Source: Citrobacter sp. JGM124 (GTDB lineage: Bacteria > Pseudomonadota > Gammaproteobacteria > Enterobacterales > Enterobacteriaceae). Taken from it: a stretch of 64,000 bases of DNA. Position numbers and translations under genes: made by a program. Shown in pieces: positions 27,660-39,666 of this stretch; the first letter of the stretch is position 1; each line of letters opens with the position of its first letter. Under the pieces are notes generated by a model. The model made no database searches, had not been told where the DNA came from, and worked only from the letters and a program-made list of their open reading frames with translations. The stretch covers positions 1-64,000 of the forward strand of contig NZ_JAERJD010000010.1 of assembly GCF_018257795.1 (NCBI RefSeq), written 5' to 3'.

Positions 27660-28253
27660 ATGGTTACGTTATATTTAGCCTCTGGTTCACCCCGTCGTCG
27701 GGAGCTCCTGACTCAGCTGGGAATTACTTTTGAACAGTTAATTCCAGATGTCGAAGAAAAACGACAACCCGATGAAAATGCAGAGCGGTATGTGCGACGT
27801 TTGGCGGGTGAAAAAGCCCGTGCAGGCGTGCAGCTGACTGAGCAGGATTTGCCAGTACTGGGTGCCGATACTATCGTTGTGCTCGACGGTGAAATATTAG
27901 AAAAACCACAGAGCTGCGAGCAGGCCGCTGATATGCTGCGTCGGCTATCAGGGCGGCAGCATAGCGTCATGACCGCGGTCGCTGTTGCTGACAGTAAGCA
28001 ATGGCTTGATACCCTGGTCGTCACTGACGTGCTGTTTCGTTCTTTATCGGAACAGGATATTGCCGATTATATCGCGACTGGTGAGCCGATGGATAAAGCC
28101 GGGGCTTATGGCATTCAGGGGCTCGGTGGGGGTTTTGTCCGAAAAATTAATGGCAGTTATCACGCCGTGGTGGGGTTACCCCTGGTGGAAACAAATGAAT
28201 TGCTGAGTGATTTTCACACGTTACGGGATCGACGAGGAAAAGATGACGGCTGA
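27660..28253 (+). CDS. maf: Maf-family nucleoside triphosphate pyrophosphatase (YhdE type)
   Basis: The 197-residue protein carries the Maf motifs [12 protein letters not shown] near the start, GADTIV (about 63-68) and [11 protein letters not shown]. YhdE-type enzymes hydrolyse dTTP and UTP and help exclude modified nucleotides. It is 9 bases after mreD and its last 11 bases overlap rng, so it belongs to the same operon. Confidence 0.95.
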   Translation: MVTLYLASGSPRRRELLTQLGITFEQLIPDVEEKRQPDENAERYVRRLAGEKARAGVQLTEQDLPVLGADTIVVLDGEILEKPQSCEQAADMLRRLSGRQHSVMTAVAVADSKQWLDTLVVTDVLFRSLSEQDIADYIATGEPMDKAGAYGIQGLGGGFVRKINGSYHAVVGLPLVETNELLSDFHTLRDRRGKDDG

Positions 28254-29712
28254 ATTATTAGTCAATGTGACCCCTTCAGAAACACGGGTCGCATATATTG
28301 ACGGCGGAATACTGCAGGAGATCCATATTGAACGTGAATCACGTCGTGGTATCGTCGGAAATATCTACAAAGGTCGCGTAAGCCGGGTATTGCCGGGTAT
28401 GCAGGCGGCATTTGTAGATATTGGCCTGGATAAGGCCGCTTTTCTCCATGCATCCGATATTATGCCACACACGGAATGCGTGGCGGGAGAAGAGCAAAAA
28501 AACTTTAGTGTTCGTGATATTGCCGAGCTGGTACGTCAGGGACAGGATCTGATTGTCCAGGTGGTAAAAGATCCACTGGGTACCAAAGGTGCGCGGCTGA
28601 CGACAGATATTACGCTGCCTTCGCGCTATCTGGTATTTATGCCGGGGTCGTCCCATGTTGGTGTTTCCCAGCGAATTGAAAGCGAACAAGAACGCGAACG
28701 TTTAAAGCATATTGTCAGCGAATACTGTGATGAACTTGGTGGCTTTATCATTCGTACCGCTGCTGAAGGGGTTTGTGAAAGTGATTTATCCTCTGATGCT
28801 GCTTATCTGAAACGTGTATGGACTAAGGTCTGCGAGCGTAAAAAACGGAATAAAACCCGCTGCCAGCTCTACGGCGAACTGGCATTGGCTCAACGTGTAT
28901 TACGTGATTTTGCAGATGCCGCGCTGGACAGAATACGTGTTGACTCCCGTTTAACGTATGACCTTTTACTGGAATTTACTGCGGAGTATATGCCGGAAAT
29001 GACCAGTAAAATTGAGCATTACGGCGGCCGTCAGCCCATATTCGATCTTTATGATGTGGAAAATGAAATCCAGCGGGCGTTGGAACGCAAAGTGGAGCTG
29101 AAGTCTGGTGGCTACCTGGTTATCGATCAAACGGAAGCAATGACCACGGTAGATATCAATACCGGAGCCTTTGTTGGGCACCGCAATCTTGACGACACCA
29201 TTTTTAATACCAATATTGAAGCGACTCAGGCTATCGCCCGTCAGCTACGTTTGAGAAATCTTGGCGGAATTATCATTATTGATTTCATTGATATGAGTAA
29301 TGAAGATCATCGACGCCGAGTTTTGCACTCACTTGAGCAGGCCCTGAGTAAAGATAGGGTGAAAACCGGAATTAGTGGTTTTTCTCAGCTTGGTTTGGTC
29401 GAGATGACCCGTAAACGAACACGCGAAAGTGTTGAGCATGTACTGTGCAATGAATGCCCAAGTTGTCATGGACGGGGGACGGTAAAAAGTGTTGAAACCG
29501 TCTGTTATGAAATCATGCGTGAAGTCGTACGTGTGCACCATGCCTACGATTCAGACCGTTTCCTGGTTTATGCTTCACCTTCAGTTGGTGAGGCGTTAAA
29601 AAGTGATGAATCTCATGCTTTAGCTGAGGTCGAAATCTTTGTCGGTAAACAGGTGAAAGTACAGATAGAACCGCTCTATAACCAGGAGCAGTTTGATGTG
29701 GTGATGATGTAA
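28243..29712 (+). CDS. rng: Ribonuclease G
   Basis: The 489-residue endoribonuclease equals E. coli RNase G in length. It has an S1 domain (about 39-128), an RNase H-like subdomain, the catalytic DNase I-like region with [10 protein letters not shown] and IIIDFIDM (metal-binding aspartates), and the zinc-link motif [11 protein letters not shown]. It matures the 5' end of 16S rRNA and degrades mRNA. The ATG at 28243 has a GAGGAAA site; an upstream frame from 28207 inside maf is not used. Confidence 0.97.
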   Translation: MTAELLVNVTPSETRVAYIDGGILQEIHIERESRRGIVGNIYKGRVSRVLPGMQAAFVDIGLDKAAFLHASDIMPHTECVAGEEQKNFSVRDIAELVRQGQDLIVQVVKDPLGTKGARLTTDITLPSRYLVFMPGSSHVGVSQRIESEQERERLKHIVSEYCDELGGFIIRTAAEGVCESDLSSDAAYLKRVWTKVCERKKRNKTRCQLYGELALAQRVLRDFADAALDRIRVDSRLTYDLLLEFTAEYMPEMTSKIEHYGGRQPIFDLYDVENEIQRALERKVELKSGGYLVIDQTEAMTTVDINTGAFVGHRNLDDTIFNTNIEATQAIARQLRLRNLGGIIIIDFIDMSNEDHRRRVLHSLEQALSKDRVKTGISGFSQLGLVEMTRKRTRESVEHVLCNECPSCHGRGTVKSVETVCYEIMREVVRVHHAYDSDRFLVYASPSVGEALKSDESHALAEVEIFVGKQVKVQIEPLYNQEQFDVVMM

Positions 29713-29764
29713 ATCTCTTGGCGAGATTTATCTCATTCACCACAGAACTAGCAAGGAGAAAGAT

Positions 29765-32700
29765 GTGAGGCGACTGCCAGGCATATTGTTGCTCACGGGT
29801 GTGGGACTGATCGTGATTGTCGCACTACTTGTGAGCGGCCTACGGCTAGTGCTGCCGCATCTTAATGCGTGGCGTCCGGCGCTATTAGAAAAATTAGAGA
29901 GGGTCACCGGCGTTCCTGTTGAGGCGAGCCATATTGAAGCCAGCTGGCAAAGCTTTGGGCCGACTCTGAATGTGGAAGATATCCATGCATCCCTGAAAGA
30001 GGAGGGATCATTAAGTATCAAGCGTGTGACGTTAGCCCTTGACGTCTGGCAAAGCATATTGCATGCCCGCTGGCAGTTCCGCGATTTAACCTTTTATCAA
30101 CTGCAAATGCACATCAATACGCCGATCAGTACTGCTGGTGGCGGTGATGGGCTGGAAGCCAGTCAGGTCAGTGATCTTTTTTTACGCCAGTTTGATCATT
30201 TTGATCTCCGCGATAGCGTTTTTAGTTTCCTGACACTTTCAGGACAACGTGCTGAACTGTCGATTCCGCAGCTAACCTGGCTGAATAATCAAAGTCGCCA
30301 CCGCGCTGAAGGGACGGTAAGCCTGTCGAGTTTTAATGGGCAGCACGGCGTCGCGAATGTGCGACTGGACCTGCGGGATGAAAATGGTCTGCTGGATAGC
30401 GGTAAAATCTGGTTACAAGCGGATGATGTTGATGTGAAGCCTTGGTTCAGTCGTTGGATGACTGACAACCTCGATTTACAGAGCGCGCGTTTCAGTCTTG
30501 AAGGCTGGATGGACATTAAAGCAGGGGGGATCCTGGGTGGCAACGTCTGGCTGAAGCAGGGGGGAGCTAGCTGGGCAAGTGACGGGAGCACTGCACATCA
30601 TCTTTCTGTTGATAACCTGATGGCTCAGATAAGTCGAGAACCGTCGGGCTGGCAGCTGATTATCCCTGATACCCGCATTACACTCGATGACCATGCATGG
30701 CCTAAAGGGCGCCTGGAGCTTGCCTGGTTAAATGCCTCCGGCGAAGCACTCGGTGATGAAGTCCGTGTGCGTGCCAGCAATATGGAGCTGGTGAACTTTA
30801 ATGGTTTGTTGCCTATTGCTGCACGTTTTTCCCCTGAGTTAAGTGACATATGGAAAACCATGCAGCCACAGGGGCATATTGATTCAGTTGCGCTGGATAT
30901 TCCCCTCGACCACCCAGATAAAACACGTATGCAGGCACGCTGGGATAATGTCAGCTGGCAACAGTGGAAACTATTGCCGGGGGTGGAGCATCTGTCTGGA
31001 AGTATTGAAGGTAGCCTGCCTGATGGTAAGCTGAGTGTTCAGGTTGCTGATGGCAGAATGCCTTATGAAAAGGTTTTCCGTGCACCCTTGGAAATAGCAA
31101 AAGGCAGCGCTAGCCTGGGGTGGAAAAAAGATGAAAAAGGGTTTGAACTAGAAGGAAAAAATATCGATGTCCAGGCTATCGGTGTCTGGGCTCGCGGAGA
31201 TTTTCGTTATCTGCAACCGGCGCAGGGTGAGCCCTGGTTAGGGATTCTGGCAGGGATTAAGGCGAGTAATGGCGGCGAAGCCTGGCGTTATCTTCCGGAA
31301 AATTTAATGGGGAAAGATCTGACAGATTACCTGAGTGCTGCCATTCAGGGAGGGCAGGCAGATAATGCGACGCTGACTTTTGGTGGTAATCCTGATTTAT
31401 TCCCCTTTACCCATAATGAAGGTCAATTCCAGGTCTACGTTCCATTACATCATGCTGTTTTTGCTTTTCAGCCAGACTGGCCAGCGCTGAAAAACTTTGA
31501 TATCACACTCGATTTCATTAATCAGGGATTATGGATGAAATCGGATGCTGTCGCGTTAGGTGGTGTAACCGCCCACCATTTAGCTGCATCTATTCCAGAT
31601 TATGAAAAAGAGAAATTACTCATTGATGCCGATATCAATGGCCCTGGTGCAGCGGTGGGGCCTTATTTTAAAGATACCCCACTTGATAACTCTCTTGCCG
31701 CAGCACTCGATGACCTGCAGATCAGCGGCGATGTGAATGCCCGCTTACATCTCGATATTCCGTTAAATGGCCAGCAGACCCTTGCTTCTGGTGAGGTGAC
31801 CCTCGATAACAACACACTGTTGATTAAACCCCTGGAGAGTACTCTGCACCATTTAAGTGGCAAGTTCAGCTTCATGAACGGTGACTTACGCAGTGAACCC
31901 TTGCAGGCAACGTGGTTCAGTCAGCCTGTTGCGCTCAATTTTTCCACACAAACGGGGCCAAAAGATTATCAAATTGACGTCAGTCTTAATGGTGACTGGC
32001 AGCCGAATAAGATGGATATCTTTCCCGATAGTATAAATAAGATGCTCAGTGGCAGTATGGGCTGGACAGGTCAGGCTGGAATCTCATTACCCTATAGTGG
32101 AACCCCCCATTATGAGGTCAGTCTGTCAGGCAATTTGAAGAATGTGAGCAGTCACTTACCTGCGCCGCTGAATAAAACCGCCGGAGAAGCATTACCCTTA
32201 AATGTGGCGGTGAAGGGGTCATTAAAAGAATTTACTTTGAGCGGTAATCTGGGGGCAACCGATCATTTTGCCAGCCGCTGGTTGTTGCATAAAAAACTGA
32301 CGCTGGACAGGGCCATTTGGGCCACTAATAGCAAAAATGTGCCAGCATTACCGCCATCGAACAGTGTTGAGCTCCATTTACCGGCTATCGCTGGGGAGCA
32401 ATGGCTGGGGCTGGGGGGGCAAAATAGCGCACATGCGGACAATAATTTATTAGTATTACCGACTACTGTAACACTACATACCCCGGTTTTATCATTAGGT
32501 GGGCAACAGTGGCATGATTTGATGCTGATGACGCAATCCACTTTAAATGGTGCACAGTTGGTTGCCAAAGGGCGTGAGATTAATGCCACCCTTGATATAC
32601 ACAAGAATGCGCCCTGGCAAGCGGCTATTAGTTATCTCTATTTCAATCCTGACTGGGCTGCAAAGGGGGATCAACACCATGAGGATAGTGGGCTGTTTTC

Positions 32701-33553
32701 AACGTCTGAGCTCAACTTCCGTGACTGGCCAAGTTTGAGTCTGCGCTGTGCTGAGTGCTGGTTACTGGGGCAAAAATATGGCCGTATTGACGGTGATTTT
32801 ATTGTCAAAGGGGATGTCCTTGAACTGGATAATGGATTGATAGATGCAGGATTTGCTCGTTTAACGGCGGCAGGTGAGTGGGTGAATAAGCCGGGCGGTG
32901 TCCGTACTGCGCTAAAAGGGCAGTTAACAGGTAAAAATATTGGTGAGGCGGCTAATTTCTTTGGTTTCAGCATTCCGCTACAAGAGTCCCCTTTTGATGT
33001 AAACTACGACCTGCATTGGCGTAATGTGCCCTGGTTACCTGATGAAAGCTCGCTGAGTGGTATTTTGAAAACACACCTGGGCCGAGGAAAAATCGAGTCA
33101 GTGGGGACGGGGCGTGCAGGGCAGTTATTACGTCTGGTAAGCTTTGATGCCCTGTTGCGAAAATTACGCTTTGACTTCAGGGATACTTTCGGCAGTGGTT
33201 TCTACTACGATAGTATTAATAGTACTGCCTGGATAAAAGAGGGTATCTTCCATACAGATGATACCTTGGTTGATGGCCTGGAAGCGGATATTGCCATCAA
33301 AGGCGAAATGAATTTGGTACGGCGTGAACTTAATCTGGAAGCTATTGTTGCACCTGAGATCTCTGCAACTGTGAGTGTAGCGACCGCTTTTGTGGTGAAT
33401 CCTATTATTGGGGCTGCGGTATTCGCGGCGAGCAAAGTGCTGAGTCCGCTGTGGAGTAAGGTTTCTATCCTGCGTTACAGCATCACAGGCCCAGTGGATA
33501 AACCGCAGGTTAATGAAGTATTGCGTCAGGCGGCAGCCAGTGAAGTGAAGTAA
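29765..33553 (+). CDS. yhdP: YhdP, AsmA-like phospholipid transport protein
   Basis: The 1262-residue protein has an N-terminal membrane segment (about 7-28) and a very long periplasmic region of repeating beta strands with C-terminal AsmA_2/DUF3971 features. YhdP, TamB and YdbH form bridges between the membranes for phospholipid transport and outer-membrane stability. It begins at a GTG with an AAGGAG site, 52 bases after rng. Length is close to E. coli YhdP (1266). Confidence 0.95.
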   Translation: MRRLPGILLLTGVGLIVIVALLVSGLRLVLPHLNAWRPALLEKLERVTGVPVEASHIEASWQSFGPTLNVEDIHASLKEEGSLSIKRVTLALDVWQSILHARWQFRDLTFYQLQMHINTPISTAGGGDGLEASQVSDLFLRQFDHFDLRDSVFSFLTLSGQRAELSIPQLTWLNNQSRHRAEGTVSLSSFNGQHGVANVRLDLRDENGLLDSGKIWLQADDVDVKPWFSRWMTDNLDLQSARFSLEGWMDIKAGGILGGNVWLKQGGASWASDGSTAHHLSVDNLMAQISREPSGWQLIIPDTRITLDDHAWPKGRLELAWLNASGEALGDEVRVRASNMELVNFNGLLPIAARFSPELSDIWKTMQPQGHIDSVALDIPLDHPDKTRMQARWDNVSWQQWKLLPGVEHLSGSIEGSLPDGKLSVQVADGRMPYEKVFRAPLEIAKGSASLGWKKDEKGFELEGKNIDVQAIGVWARGDFRYLQPAQGEPWLGILAGIKASNGGEAWRYLPENLMGKDLTDYLSAAIQGGQADNATLTFGGNPDLFPFTHNEGQFQVYVPLHHAVFAFQPDWPALKNFDITLDFINQGLWMKSDAVALGGVTAHHLAASIPDYEKEKLLIDADINGPGAAVGPYFKDTPLDNSLAAALDDLQISGDVNARLHLDIPLNGQQTLASGEVTLDNNTLLIKPLESTLHHLSGKFSFMNGDLRSEPLQATWFSQPVALNFSTQTGPKDYQIDVSLNGDWQPNKMDIFPDSINKMLSGSMGWTGQAGISLPYSGTPHYEVSLSGNLKNVSSHLPAPLNKTAGEALPLNVAVKGSLKEFTLSGNLGATDHFASRWLLHKKLTLDRAIWATNSKNVPALPPSNSVELHLPAIAGEQWLGLGGQNSAHADNNLLVLPTTVTLHTPVLSLGGQQWHDLMLMTQSTLNGAQLVAKGREINATLDIHKNAPWQAAISYLYFNPDWAAKGDQHHEDSGLFSTSELNFRDWPSLSLRCAECWLLGQKYGRIDGDFIVKGDVLELDNGLIDAGFARLTAAGEWVNKPGGVRTALKGQLTGKNIGEAANFFGFSIPLQESPFDVNYDLHWRNVPWLPDESSLSGILKTHLGRGKIESVGTGRAGQLLRLVSFDALLRKLRFDFRDTFGSGFYYDSINSTAWIKEGIFHTDDTLVDGLEADIAIKGEMNLVRRELNLEAIVAPEISATVSVATAFVVNPIIGAAVFAASKVLSPLWSKVSILRYSITGPVDKPQVNEVLRQAAASEVK

Positions 33554-33852
33554 TGCTGGTGGATGCCGTCACGAGATTATCGTTTGAACTTCAGGCATGT
33601 TAGTCATTTTCGCATCACCTTAGGGGCTGACATGAGTCTGCAAGGTGGTTTTTGCGTTGCGGCCTTTCTGAAGTTTGATCATTGAGCACCTGTATTTATT
33701 ATATTTCAAACAGACAGGTCCGTTCTTAACGGCTGAGTCCCTTTAGCGTATCAGGGACGTCAGAGTCGTTTATCCTGGCTATCTGCGAGTTGAATTATCT
33801 AGAGTTCCACCTTTTTTCGCCTCAGGCGAGAAGTAATAAGAGTAGCGAAGCG
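33554..33852. other. yhdP-tldD intergenic region
   Basis: No gene, strong promoter or terminator was recognised in these 299 bases. Some relatives carry a nitrilase-family gene here; nothing like it remains. Confidence 0.4.
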
Positions 33853-35298
33853 ATGAGTCTGAACCTGGTAAGTGAGCAGTTGCTGTCTGCAAATGGCTTA
33901 ACCCATCAAGATCTGTTTTCCATTCTTGGACAGTTATCCGAGCGTCGTCTTGACTATGGCGACCTTTATTTTCAGTCCAGCTATCATGAATCCTGGGTCC
34001 TGGAAGACCGTATCATTAAAGATGGCTCCTATAATATCGACCAGGGGGTTGGTGTCCGGGCCATAAACGGTGAAAAAACAGGGTTTGCTTATGCTGACCA
34101 AATTAGTTTGCTGGCGCTTGAACAGAGTAGCCATGCGGCACGCAGCATTGTGAGTGAGCAGGGCACTGGACGTACGAAAACACTGGGTGCAATTCAGCAG
34201 AGTGCGTTGTATACCCATGTTGACCCCTTAACCAGTATGACCCGCGAAGAGAAGCTCGATATTCTTAAGCGTGTGGACAGTGTGGTACGTGCCACTGATA
34301 GTCGTGTCCAGGAAGTGACCGCGAGTCTGACTGGGGTGTACGAACTAATCCTGGTTGCGGCAACTGATGGCACTTTAGCTGCGGATATTCGACCATTAGT
34401 GCGTTTATCTGTCAGTGTTCAGGTTGAGCATGAAGGTAAACGTGAACGTGGTTCGACGGGAGGAGGTGGTCGGTTTGGTTATGAATACTTCCTGGAAGAC
34501 GTCAATGGTGAAGTCCGTGCCGATGCCTGGGCCAAAGAAGCTGTGCGTATGGCCCTGGTTAACCTGTCAGCTGTAGCAGCACCCGCGGGTATGTTACCAG
34601 TAGTATTAGGTGCGGGCTGGCCTGGGGTGTTACTGCATGAAGCTGTTGGCCATGGTCTGGAAGGTGATTTTAACCGTCGTGGAACATCCGTGTTCAGTGG
34701 ACAAATGGGGCAACTGGTAGCATCAGAGCTCTGTACTATTGTTGATGATGGTTCGATACCTAATCGTCGTGGCTCTATTGCCATTGACGACGAGGGCGTG
34801 CCAGGACAGTACAATGTACTGATTGAAAATGGTATTCTGAAAAACTACATGCAGGACAAGCTAAATGCTCGCCTGATGGGTGTCCCACCAACAGGCAATG
34901 GCCGTCGTGAGTCCTATGCCCACCTGCCGATGCCACGTATGACTAACACCTATATGTTGCCAGGGCAGTCAACACCGCAAGAGATAATCGAGTCAGTGGA
35001 ATATGGTCTCTATGCTCCAAATTTCGGTGGTGGCCAGGTTGATATCACTTCCGGGAAGTTTGTCTTCTCAACCTCCGAAGCGTATTTAATTGAAAACGGT
35101 AAAGTGACAAGCCCTGTGAAAGGGGCCACCTTGATAGGATCAGGCATCGAAGCTATGCAACAGATCTCCATGGTGGGTAATGACCTGGCTCTGGATCATG
35201 GGGTTGGGGTTTGTGGTAAAGAAGGGCAAAGTTTGCCCGTAGGTGTCGGGCAGCCAACCCTTAAGGTCGATAATCTGACTATTGGTGGTACCGCCTGA
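33853..35298 (+). CDS. tldD: Metalloprotease TldD
   Basis: The 481-residue protein equals E. coli TldD in length ([20 protein letters not shown] start) and has the zinc-protease motif [12 protein letters not shown] (near residue 260), with the third ligand cysteine in the late [20 protein letters not shown]. With TldE (PmbA) it forms a heterodimer that degrades unfolded peptides, matures microcin B17 and handles CcdA. ATG 33853 fits the family; the frame extends to 33790 without support. Confidence 0.97.
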   Translation: MSLNLVSEQLLSANGLTHQDLFSILGQLSERRLDYGDLYFQSSYHESWVLEDRIIKDGSYNIDQGVGVRAINGEKTGFAYADQISLLALEQSSHAARSIVSEQGTGRTKTLGAIQQSALYTHVDPLTSMTREEKLDILKRVDSVVRATDSRVQEVTASLTGVYELILVAATDGTLAADIRPLVRLSVSVQVEHEGKRERGSTGGGGRFGYEYFLEDVNGEVRADAWAKEAVRMALVNLSAVAAPAGMLPVVLGAGWPGVLLHEAVGHGLEGDFNRRGTSVFSGQMGQLVASELCTIVDDGSIPNRRGSIAIDDEGVPGQYNVLIENGILKNYMQDKLNARLMGVPPTGNGRRESYAHLPMPRMTNTYMLPGQSTPQEIIESVEYGLYAPNFGGGQVDITSGKFVFSTSEAYLIENGKVTSPVKGATLIGSGIEAMQQISMVGNDLALDHGVGVCGKEGQSLPVGVGQPTLKVDNLTIGGTA

Positions 35299-35605
35299 CT
35301 TGAGGCAAACGGGGCGGGATAATTCCTACCCCGTTTGTAGATGATGAAGAATAAAAACTGCCCTTAAGTTTCTTGATGACGGCAGCGTTAAACTGTTTTC
35401 ATTGTCTTTGACCTGCTGTTCCCGTTTTCTGTCTACAAGTGGCATAAAAAGCGATTTTGAATCTACCCTCTGGATAACTCGCTTGCAGTTACGCTACTAT
35501 ATTGGCATCAACACTTCATGCAGAATATTGACCCTGTTTTAAGTTTTTTTTTGCTGTTAAATGCTGTCTGATGCTCCGTCTTTAGTTCTATATTTCAGGA
35601 TTAAA
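35299..35605. other. tldD-aaeX intergenic region
   Basis: A stem AAACGGGG (35307-35314) with CCCCGTTT (35329-35336) follows the tldD stop and is its likely terminator, though the T-run is short. The LysR regulator gene aaeR that occupies this place in E. coli is absent. The aaeXAB promoter must lie in the rest; the sequence near 35540-35555 is T-rich. Confidence 0.5.
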
Positions 35606-35809
35606 ATGAGTCTGTTTCCTGTCATCGTGATATTTGGCCTCTCTTTTCCGCCAATATTTTTCGAGTTAGTTTTGTCCATGGCTCTGTTTTGGCTGGTTCG
35701 TCGATTACTGGCTCCAACGGGGATCTATGATTTCGTCTGGCATCCGGCATTATTTAATACTGCGTTGTATTGCTGCCTTTTTTATTTGATTTCGCGTTTG
35801 TTCGTTTGA
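35606..35809 (+). CDS. aaeX: AaeX small membrane protein
   Basis: The 67-residue protein matches E. coli AaeX along its length ([20 protein letters not shown] start, YLISRLFV end) and has two membrane segments. It is the first gene of the aromatic carboxylic acid efflux operon; its own role is unknown (DUF1656). The ATG at 35606 has an AGGAT site and fits the family; an upstream frame from 35561 is not needed. Confidence 0.94.
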   Translation: MSLFPVIVIFGLSFPPIFFELVLSMALFWLVRRLLAPTGIYDFVWHPALFNTALYCCLFYLISRLFV

Positions 35810-35816
35810 GGTTGCT

Positions 35817-36749
35817 GTGAAAATACTGGTAAAAAATATCACTCGTCCTGCGATAACTGTTGTGCTGGTCATTCTGGCATGTATCGCTATCTTTCGAGCA
35901 TGGGCGTTTTATACCGAATCGCCCTGGACGCGGGATGCCCGTTTTTCCGCAGATATTGTCGCCATTGCCCCGGATGTATCAGGCTTAATTAGCGAAGTGA
36001 ATGTTCGTGATAATCAGCTGGTGAAGAAAGATCAGGTACTCTTCATCATTGACAGGGAACGCTATCAAAAAGCGTTAACAGAGGCTCAGGCTGATGTGGA
36101 CTACTACCAGGCTCTGGTGTCAGAAAAACGTCGAGAAGCAGGACGTCGTAATAGCCTTGGTAGCAATGCAATATCCCGTGAAGAGATAGACCAATCCAAT
36201 AACGTATTACAAACGGCTGTTCATCAATTATCCAAATCTGAAGCGTTACGGGATGTTGCCGATTTGGATCTGCAGCGAACAGTTATCCGGGCTCCTGCTG
36301 ATGGTTGGGTCACGAATCTTAATGTCCATACGGGGGAGTTTATTACCCGTGGTTCTACTGCAGTCGCCTTGGTTAAACAGGACTCTTTTTATATTCAGGC
36401 CTATATGGAAGAGACCAAACTGGAAGGTATTCGCCCGGGGTATCGGGTGCAAATCACCCCGCTTGGGAGTAACCAAATTTTGCACGGTACGGTGGACAGT
36501 ATTTCCGCCGGGGTTGCTAATCCAAGCAGCACCAATGACGCTAAAGGCATTGCCAGCATTGACTCTAATCTGGAATGGGTGCGTTTAGCCCAACGCGTGC
36601 CAGTGCGTATTCACCTGGATGAGCAGCCAGGTATCATCTACCCGGCAGGAACAACAGCGACGGTCGTGGTCACTGGGGAACAAGATCGCAGTGCAGAAAA
36701 AGATTCTCTGTTTATGAAGCTGATGCACCGTATCCGTGAGATCGGCTGA
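35817..36749 (+). CDS. aaeA: p-Hydroxybenzoate efflux membrane-fusion protein
   Basis: The 310-residue HlyD/EmrA-type protein has an N-terminal membrane anchor (about 12-30), a biotinyl-lipoyl half motif ([20 protein letters not shown]), a coiled-coil hairpin and the second lipoyl half ([20 protein letters not shown]). It links AaeB to the outer membrane side and exports aromatic carboxylic acids. It begins 8 bases after aaeX. A GTG start is used. Confidence 0.96.
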   Translation: MKILVKNITRPAITVVLVILACIAIFRAWAFYTESPWTRDARFSADIVAIAPDVSGLISEVNVRDNQLVKKDQVLFIIDRERYQKALTEAQADVDYYQALVSEKRREAGRRNSLGSNAISREEIDQSNNVLQTAVHQLSKSEALRDVADLDLQRTVIRAPADGWVTNLNVHTGEFITRGSTAVALVKQDSFYIQAYMEETKLEGIRPGYRVQITPLGSNQILHGTVDSISAGVANPSSTNDAKGIASIDSNLEWVRLAQRVPVRIHLDEQPGIIYPAGTTATVVVTGEQDRSAEKDSLFMKLMHRIREIG

Positions 36750-36760
36750 GTTAGGCGTTT

Positions 36761-38722
36761 ATGTATCATATATCTAGGCTGCATGTTCGTTTTGCCATTA
36801 AGCTGGCTTTTGCCATCGTGCTGGCACTTTTCATCGGTTTCCATTTCAACCTGGAAACCCCTCGTTGGGCTGTTCTGACTGCCGCTATCGTAGCGGCGGG
36901 GCCTGCTTTTGCCGCAGGCGGTGAGCCTTATTCAGGCGCTATTCGCTATCGGGGAATGCTGCGTATTATCGGCACCTTTATTGGGTGTGCCGCAGCGTTG
37001 ATGATCATCATTTCCTTTATCAGAGCCCCTGTGGTGATGTTACTGGTATGCTGCTTATGGGCGGGTTTTTGTACCTGGATGTCCTCCCTGGTTCGAGTGG
37101 AAAACTCCTATGCCTGGGGATTGTCGGGATACACGGCATTAATTATTGTTATTGCCATCCAGGCGGCGCCATTAACCACACCGCAGTTTGCCATTGAACG
37201 CTGCAGTGAAATTATTATCGGTATTGTCTGTGCCATTGTCGCGGATCTGTTATTTTCACCACGATCAATTAAACAAGAGATCGATAAAGAGCTGGATAGC
37301 CTGTTGGTGGAACAGTATCGACTGATGCAGGTTTGTCTTGCCCATGAAGATAAAAACGAAGTAGATAAAACCTGGGGTAATTTGGTGCGCCGCGTCACCG
37401 CTTTAAACGGTATGCGTAACAATCTGAATATGGAGTCTTCCCGCTGGGAACGTGCTAACCGTCGCCTGAAGGCGATTAACACGCTTTTATTGACGCAAAT
37501 AACCCAGGCCTGTGAAACCTTTTTGATGCAGAACTCTCGCCCGCCCTATATTCACCCGATTATCAGGCAGATTCTGGCGACCAATGCCGAAACTCCAGCA
37601 GATGTGCATAAGCAGCTGAAAAAGCTCCGTCGTGTTATTTCAGCACTGGGGGAAAAATCGACCCCTGTATCCATCAGCCGCTGGGTGGGGGCATCGACCC
37701 GTTATCTATTACTGAAACAGGGAGTGATTACACATGCCCCGATCAGTGCAGTAGAAGAGGAGATTTTACAGGACGAAGTGGTGATTAAAGTCGAGTCTGC
37801 CGAAGGGCATCACGCGATGATTAACTTTTGGCGTACCACTATTTCCTGCATGCTGGGGAGTCTTTTTTGGTTATGGACGGGCTGGCTTTCCGGCAGTGGG
37901 GCTATGGTGATGATAGCGGTGGTTACTTCACTGGCTATGCGTCTGCCAAACCCGCGCATGGTTGCGCTGGACTTTCTTTATGGGATGTTGATGGCTTTGC
38001 CGATAGGCGCATTTTATTTCCTGGTTATTATGCCATCGACCCAGCAAAGTTTCCTGTTGCTCTGTATCAGTCTGGCGCTACTTGGGTTCTTTATCGGTAT
38101 TGAGGTGCAAAAACGTCGTCTTGGATCACTGGGTACATTAGCGGGAACTATCAATATTATCGTGCTGGATAATCCTATGACTTTCCATTTTAATGTCTTC
38201 CTCGACAGTGCGCTGGGGCAGATTATTGGCTGTTTCCTGGCGTTAATGGTTATCTTGCTGGTTCGTGACAACTCGAAAGAGAGAACTGGACGCACGCTGC
38301 TCCATCAATTTGTTTCTGCTGCGGTCTCTGCATTGACGACGAATAAAACCCGTCGCAAAGAGAACCACTTGCCTGCACTATATCAACAGTTGTTTTTGTT
38401 ACTGAACCGTTTTCCGGGAGATATAGATCGTTACCGCCTGGCTCTGACATTGATTATATTGCACCAACGTCTGCGAGATGCTCCCATTCCGGTGAATGAG
38501 GAACTATCGGCTTTCCACCGCCAGTTACGTAAAACGGCGAATCGCGTACTTTCAGAAAGTAACGACAGTAAACGACAGCGCGAGTATTTACAGTTACTGG
38601 CTGAACTGGAAGTCTACCAGGACAAATTACAGCGATGGTCGGCATCTCCACAGACTGTCGAGTCGGTAAAGCGGCTGGCTGAAATACTGCATAAATATAA
38701 ACACACACTCATTAATGCGTAG
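36761..38722 (+). CDS. aaeB: p-Hydroxybenzoate efflux pump subunit
   Basis: The 653-residue protein of the aromatic acid exporter (FUSC/PET) family has two blocks of about five membrane segments (residues 10-160 and 350-500), each followed by a cytoplasmic helical region. With AaeA it exports p-hydroxybenzoate and related acids as a relief valve. Length is near E. coli AaeB (655). It is 11 bases after aaeA. Confidence 0.96.
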   Translation: MYHISRLHVRFAIKLAFAIVLALFIGFHFNLETPRWAVLTAAIVAAGPAFAAGGEPYSGAIRYRGMLRIIGTFIGCAAALMIIISFIRAPVVMLLVCCLWAGFCTWMSSLVRVENSYAWGLSGYTALIIVIAIQAAPLTTPQFAIERCSEIIIGIVCAIVADLLFSPRSIKQEIDKELDSLLVEQYRLMQVCLAHEDKNEVDKTWGNLVRRVTALNGMRNNLNMESSRWERANRRLKAINTLLLTQITQACETFLMQNSRPPYIHPIIRQILATNAETPADVHKQLKKLRRVISALGEKSTPVSISRWVGASTRYLLLKQGVITHAPISAVEEEILQDEVVIKVESAEGHHAMINFWRTTISCMLGSLFWLWTGWLSGSGAMVMIAVVTSLAMRLPNPRMVALDFLYGMLMALPIGAFYFLVIMPSTQQSFLLLCISLALLGFFIGIEVQKRRLGSLGTLAGTINIIVLDNPMTFHFNVFLDSALGQIIGCFLALMVILLVRDNSKERTGRTLLHQFVSAAVSALTTNKTRRKENHLPALYQQLFLLLNRFPGDIDRYRLALTLIILHQRLRDAPIPVNEELSAFHRQLRKTANRVLSESNDSKRQREYLQLLAELEVYQDKLQRWSASPQTVESVKRLAEILHKYKHTLINA

Positions 38723-38756
38723 GATGATGACAGGGGACAGGGGCGATGAATACGAT

Positions 38757-38781
38757 GCTTCCCGTCATGGAAGATGACGGG
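38757..38781. terminator. Hairpin between convergent aaeB and argR
   Basis: A perfect 10-bp stem TTCCCGTCAT (38757-38766) with ATGACGGGAA (38772-38781) and a 5-base loop lies between the converging genes. It may stop transcription from either side, although T-runs are short. Confidence 0.55.
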
Positions 38782-38794
38782 AACAGCAATGTGA

Positions 38795-39268
<474 letters not shown>

Positions 39269-39309
39269 TCACCTATCAAAGGGTGATGTGGGAGATTATT
39301 ATGCACTTC

Positions 39310-39327
39310 AATGAATTTTTATGCAAA
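39310..39327. promoter_or_regulatory. ARG-box-like operator upstream of argR
   Basis: AATGAATTTTTATGCAAA matches the ARG-box consensus (TGAAT, four A/T, ATTCA) at 9 of the 10 conserved positions, about 45 bases before the argR start. It fits autoregulation by ArgR. A second, weaker half-site (ATGCA) occurs at 39301-39305. Confidence 0.6.
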
Positions 39328-39481
39328 TGGACTGTGCGGGAACGGGCTGAAATACTCTTTCAGGAACGGGTAATAATATCAGATTTTATTATTGACGAAC
39401 ATGCACAGCTCACGACTTCAAAATAAGCATTAAAGTAAATGAAATGTTATTAAATTGATGTTGTTTTGATGACTCCAGACG

Positions 39482-39525
39482 GGTAATGTAACCGCGGTTG
39501 ATGTAAACCACATCATGTCATTACC
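39482..39525. promoter_or_regulatory. Compound palindromic element upstream of mdh
   Basis: Outer arms GGTAATG (39482-39488) and CATTACC (39519-39525) enclose a perfect 10-base palindrome AACCGCGGTT (39490-39499) and a second hairpin GATGT-AAACC-ACATC (39500-39514). The whole could fold into a three-way junction. It lies 142 bases before mdh. Role is unknown. Confidence 0.5.
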
Positions 39526-39666
39526 TGTCGTTTTGGTGTTGTACCACCTGGTAAGCCAATGCTGTATATTGCAATGCAACGATTATAATAATCGTATCTC
39601 AGGACTATGGTCGCCAACGCATGAAGTTACGGCATGATTTAGCTACCTATAATAAGGAGTTTCAGG

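Noticed and set aside
33554-33852. Relic of a nitrilase-family gene between yhdP and tldD
   Set aside because: Some relatives have such a gene, but no catalytic motif or homologous frame could be found in any reading frame here.
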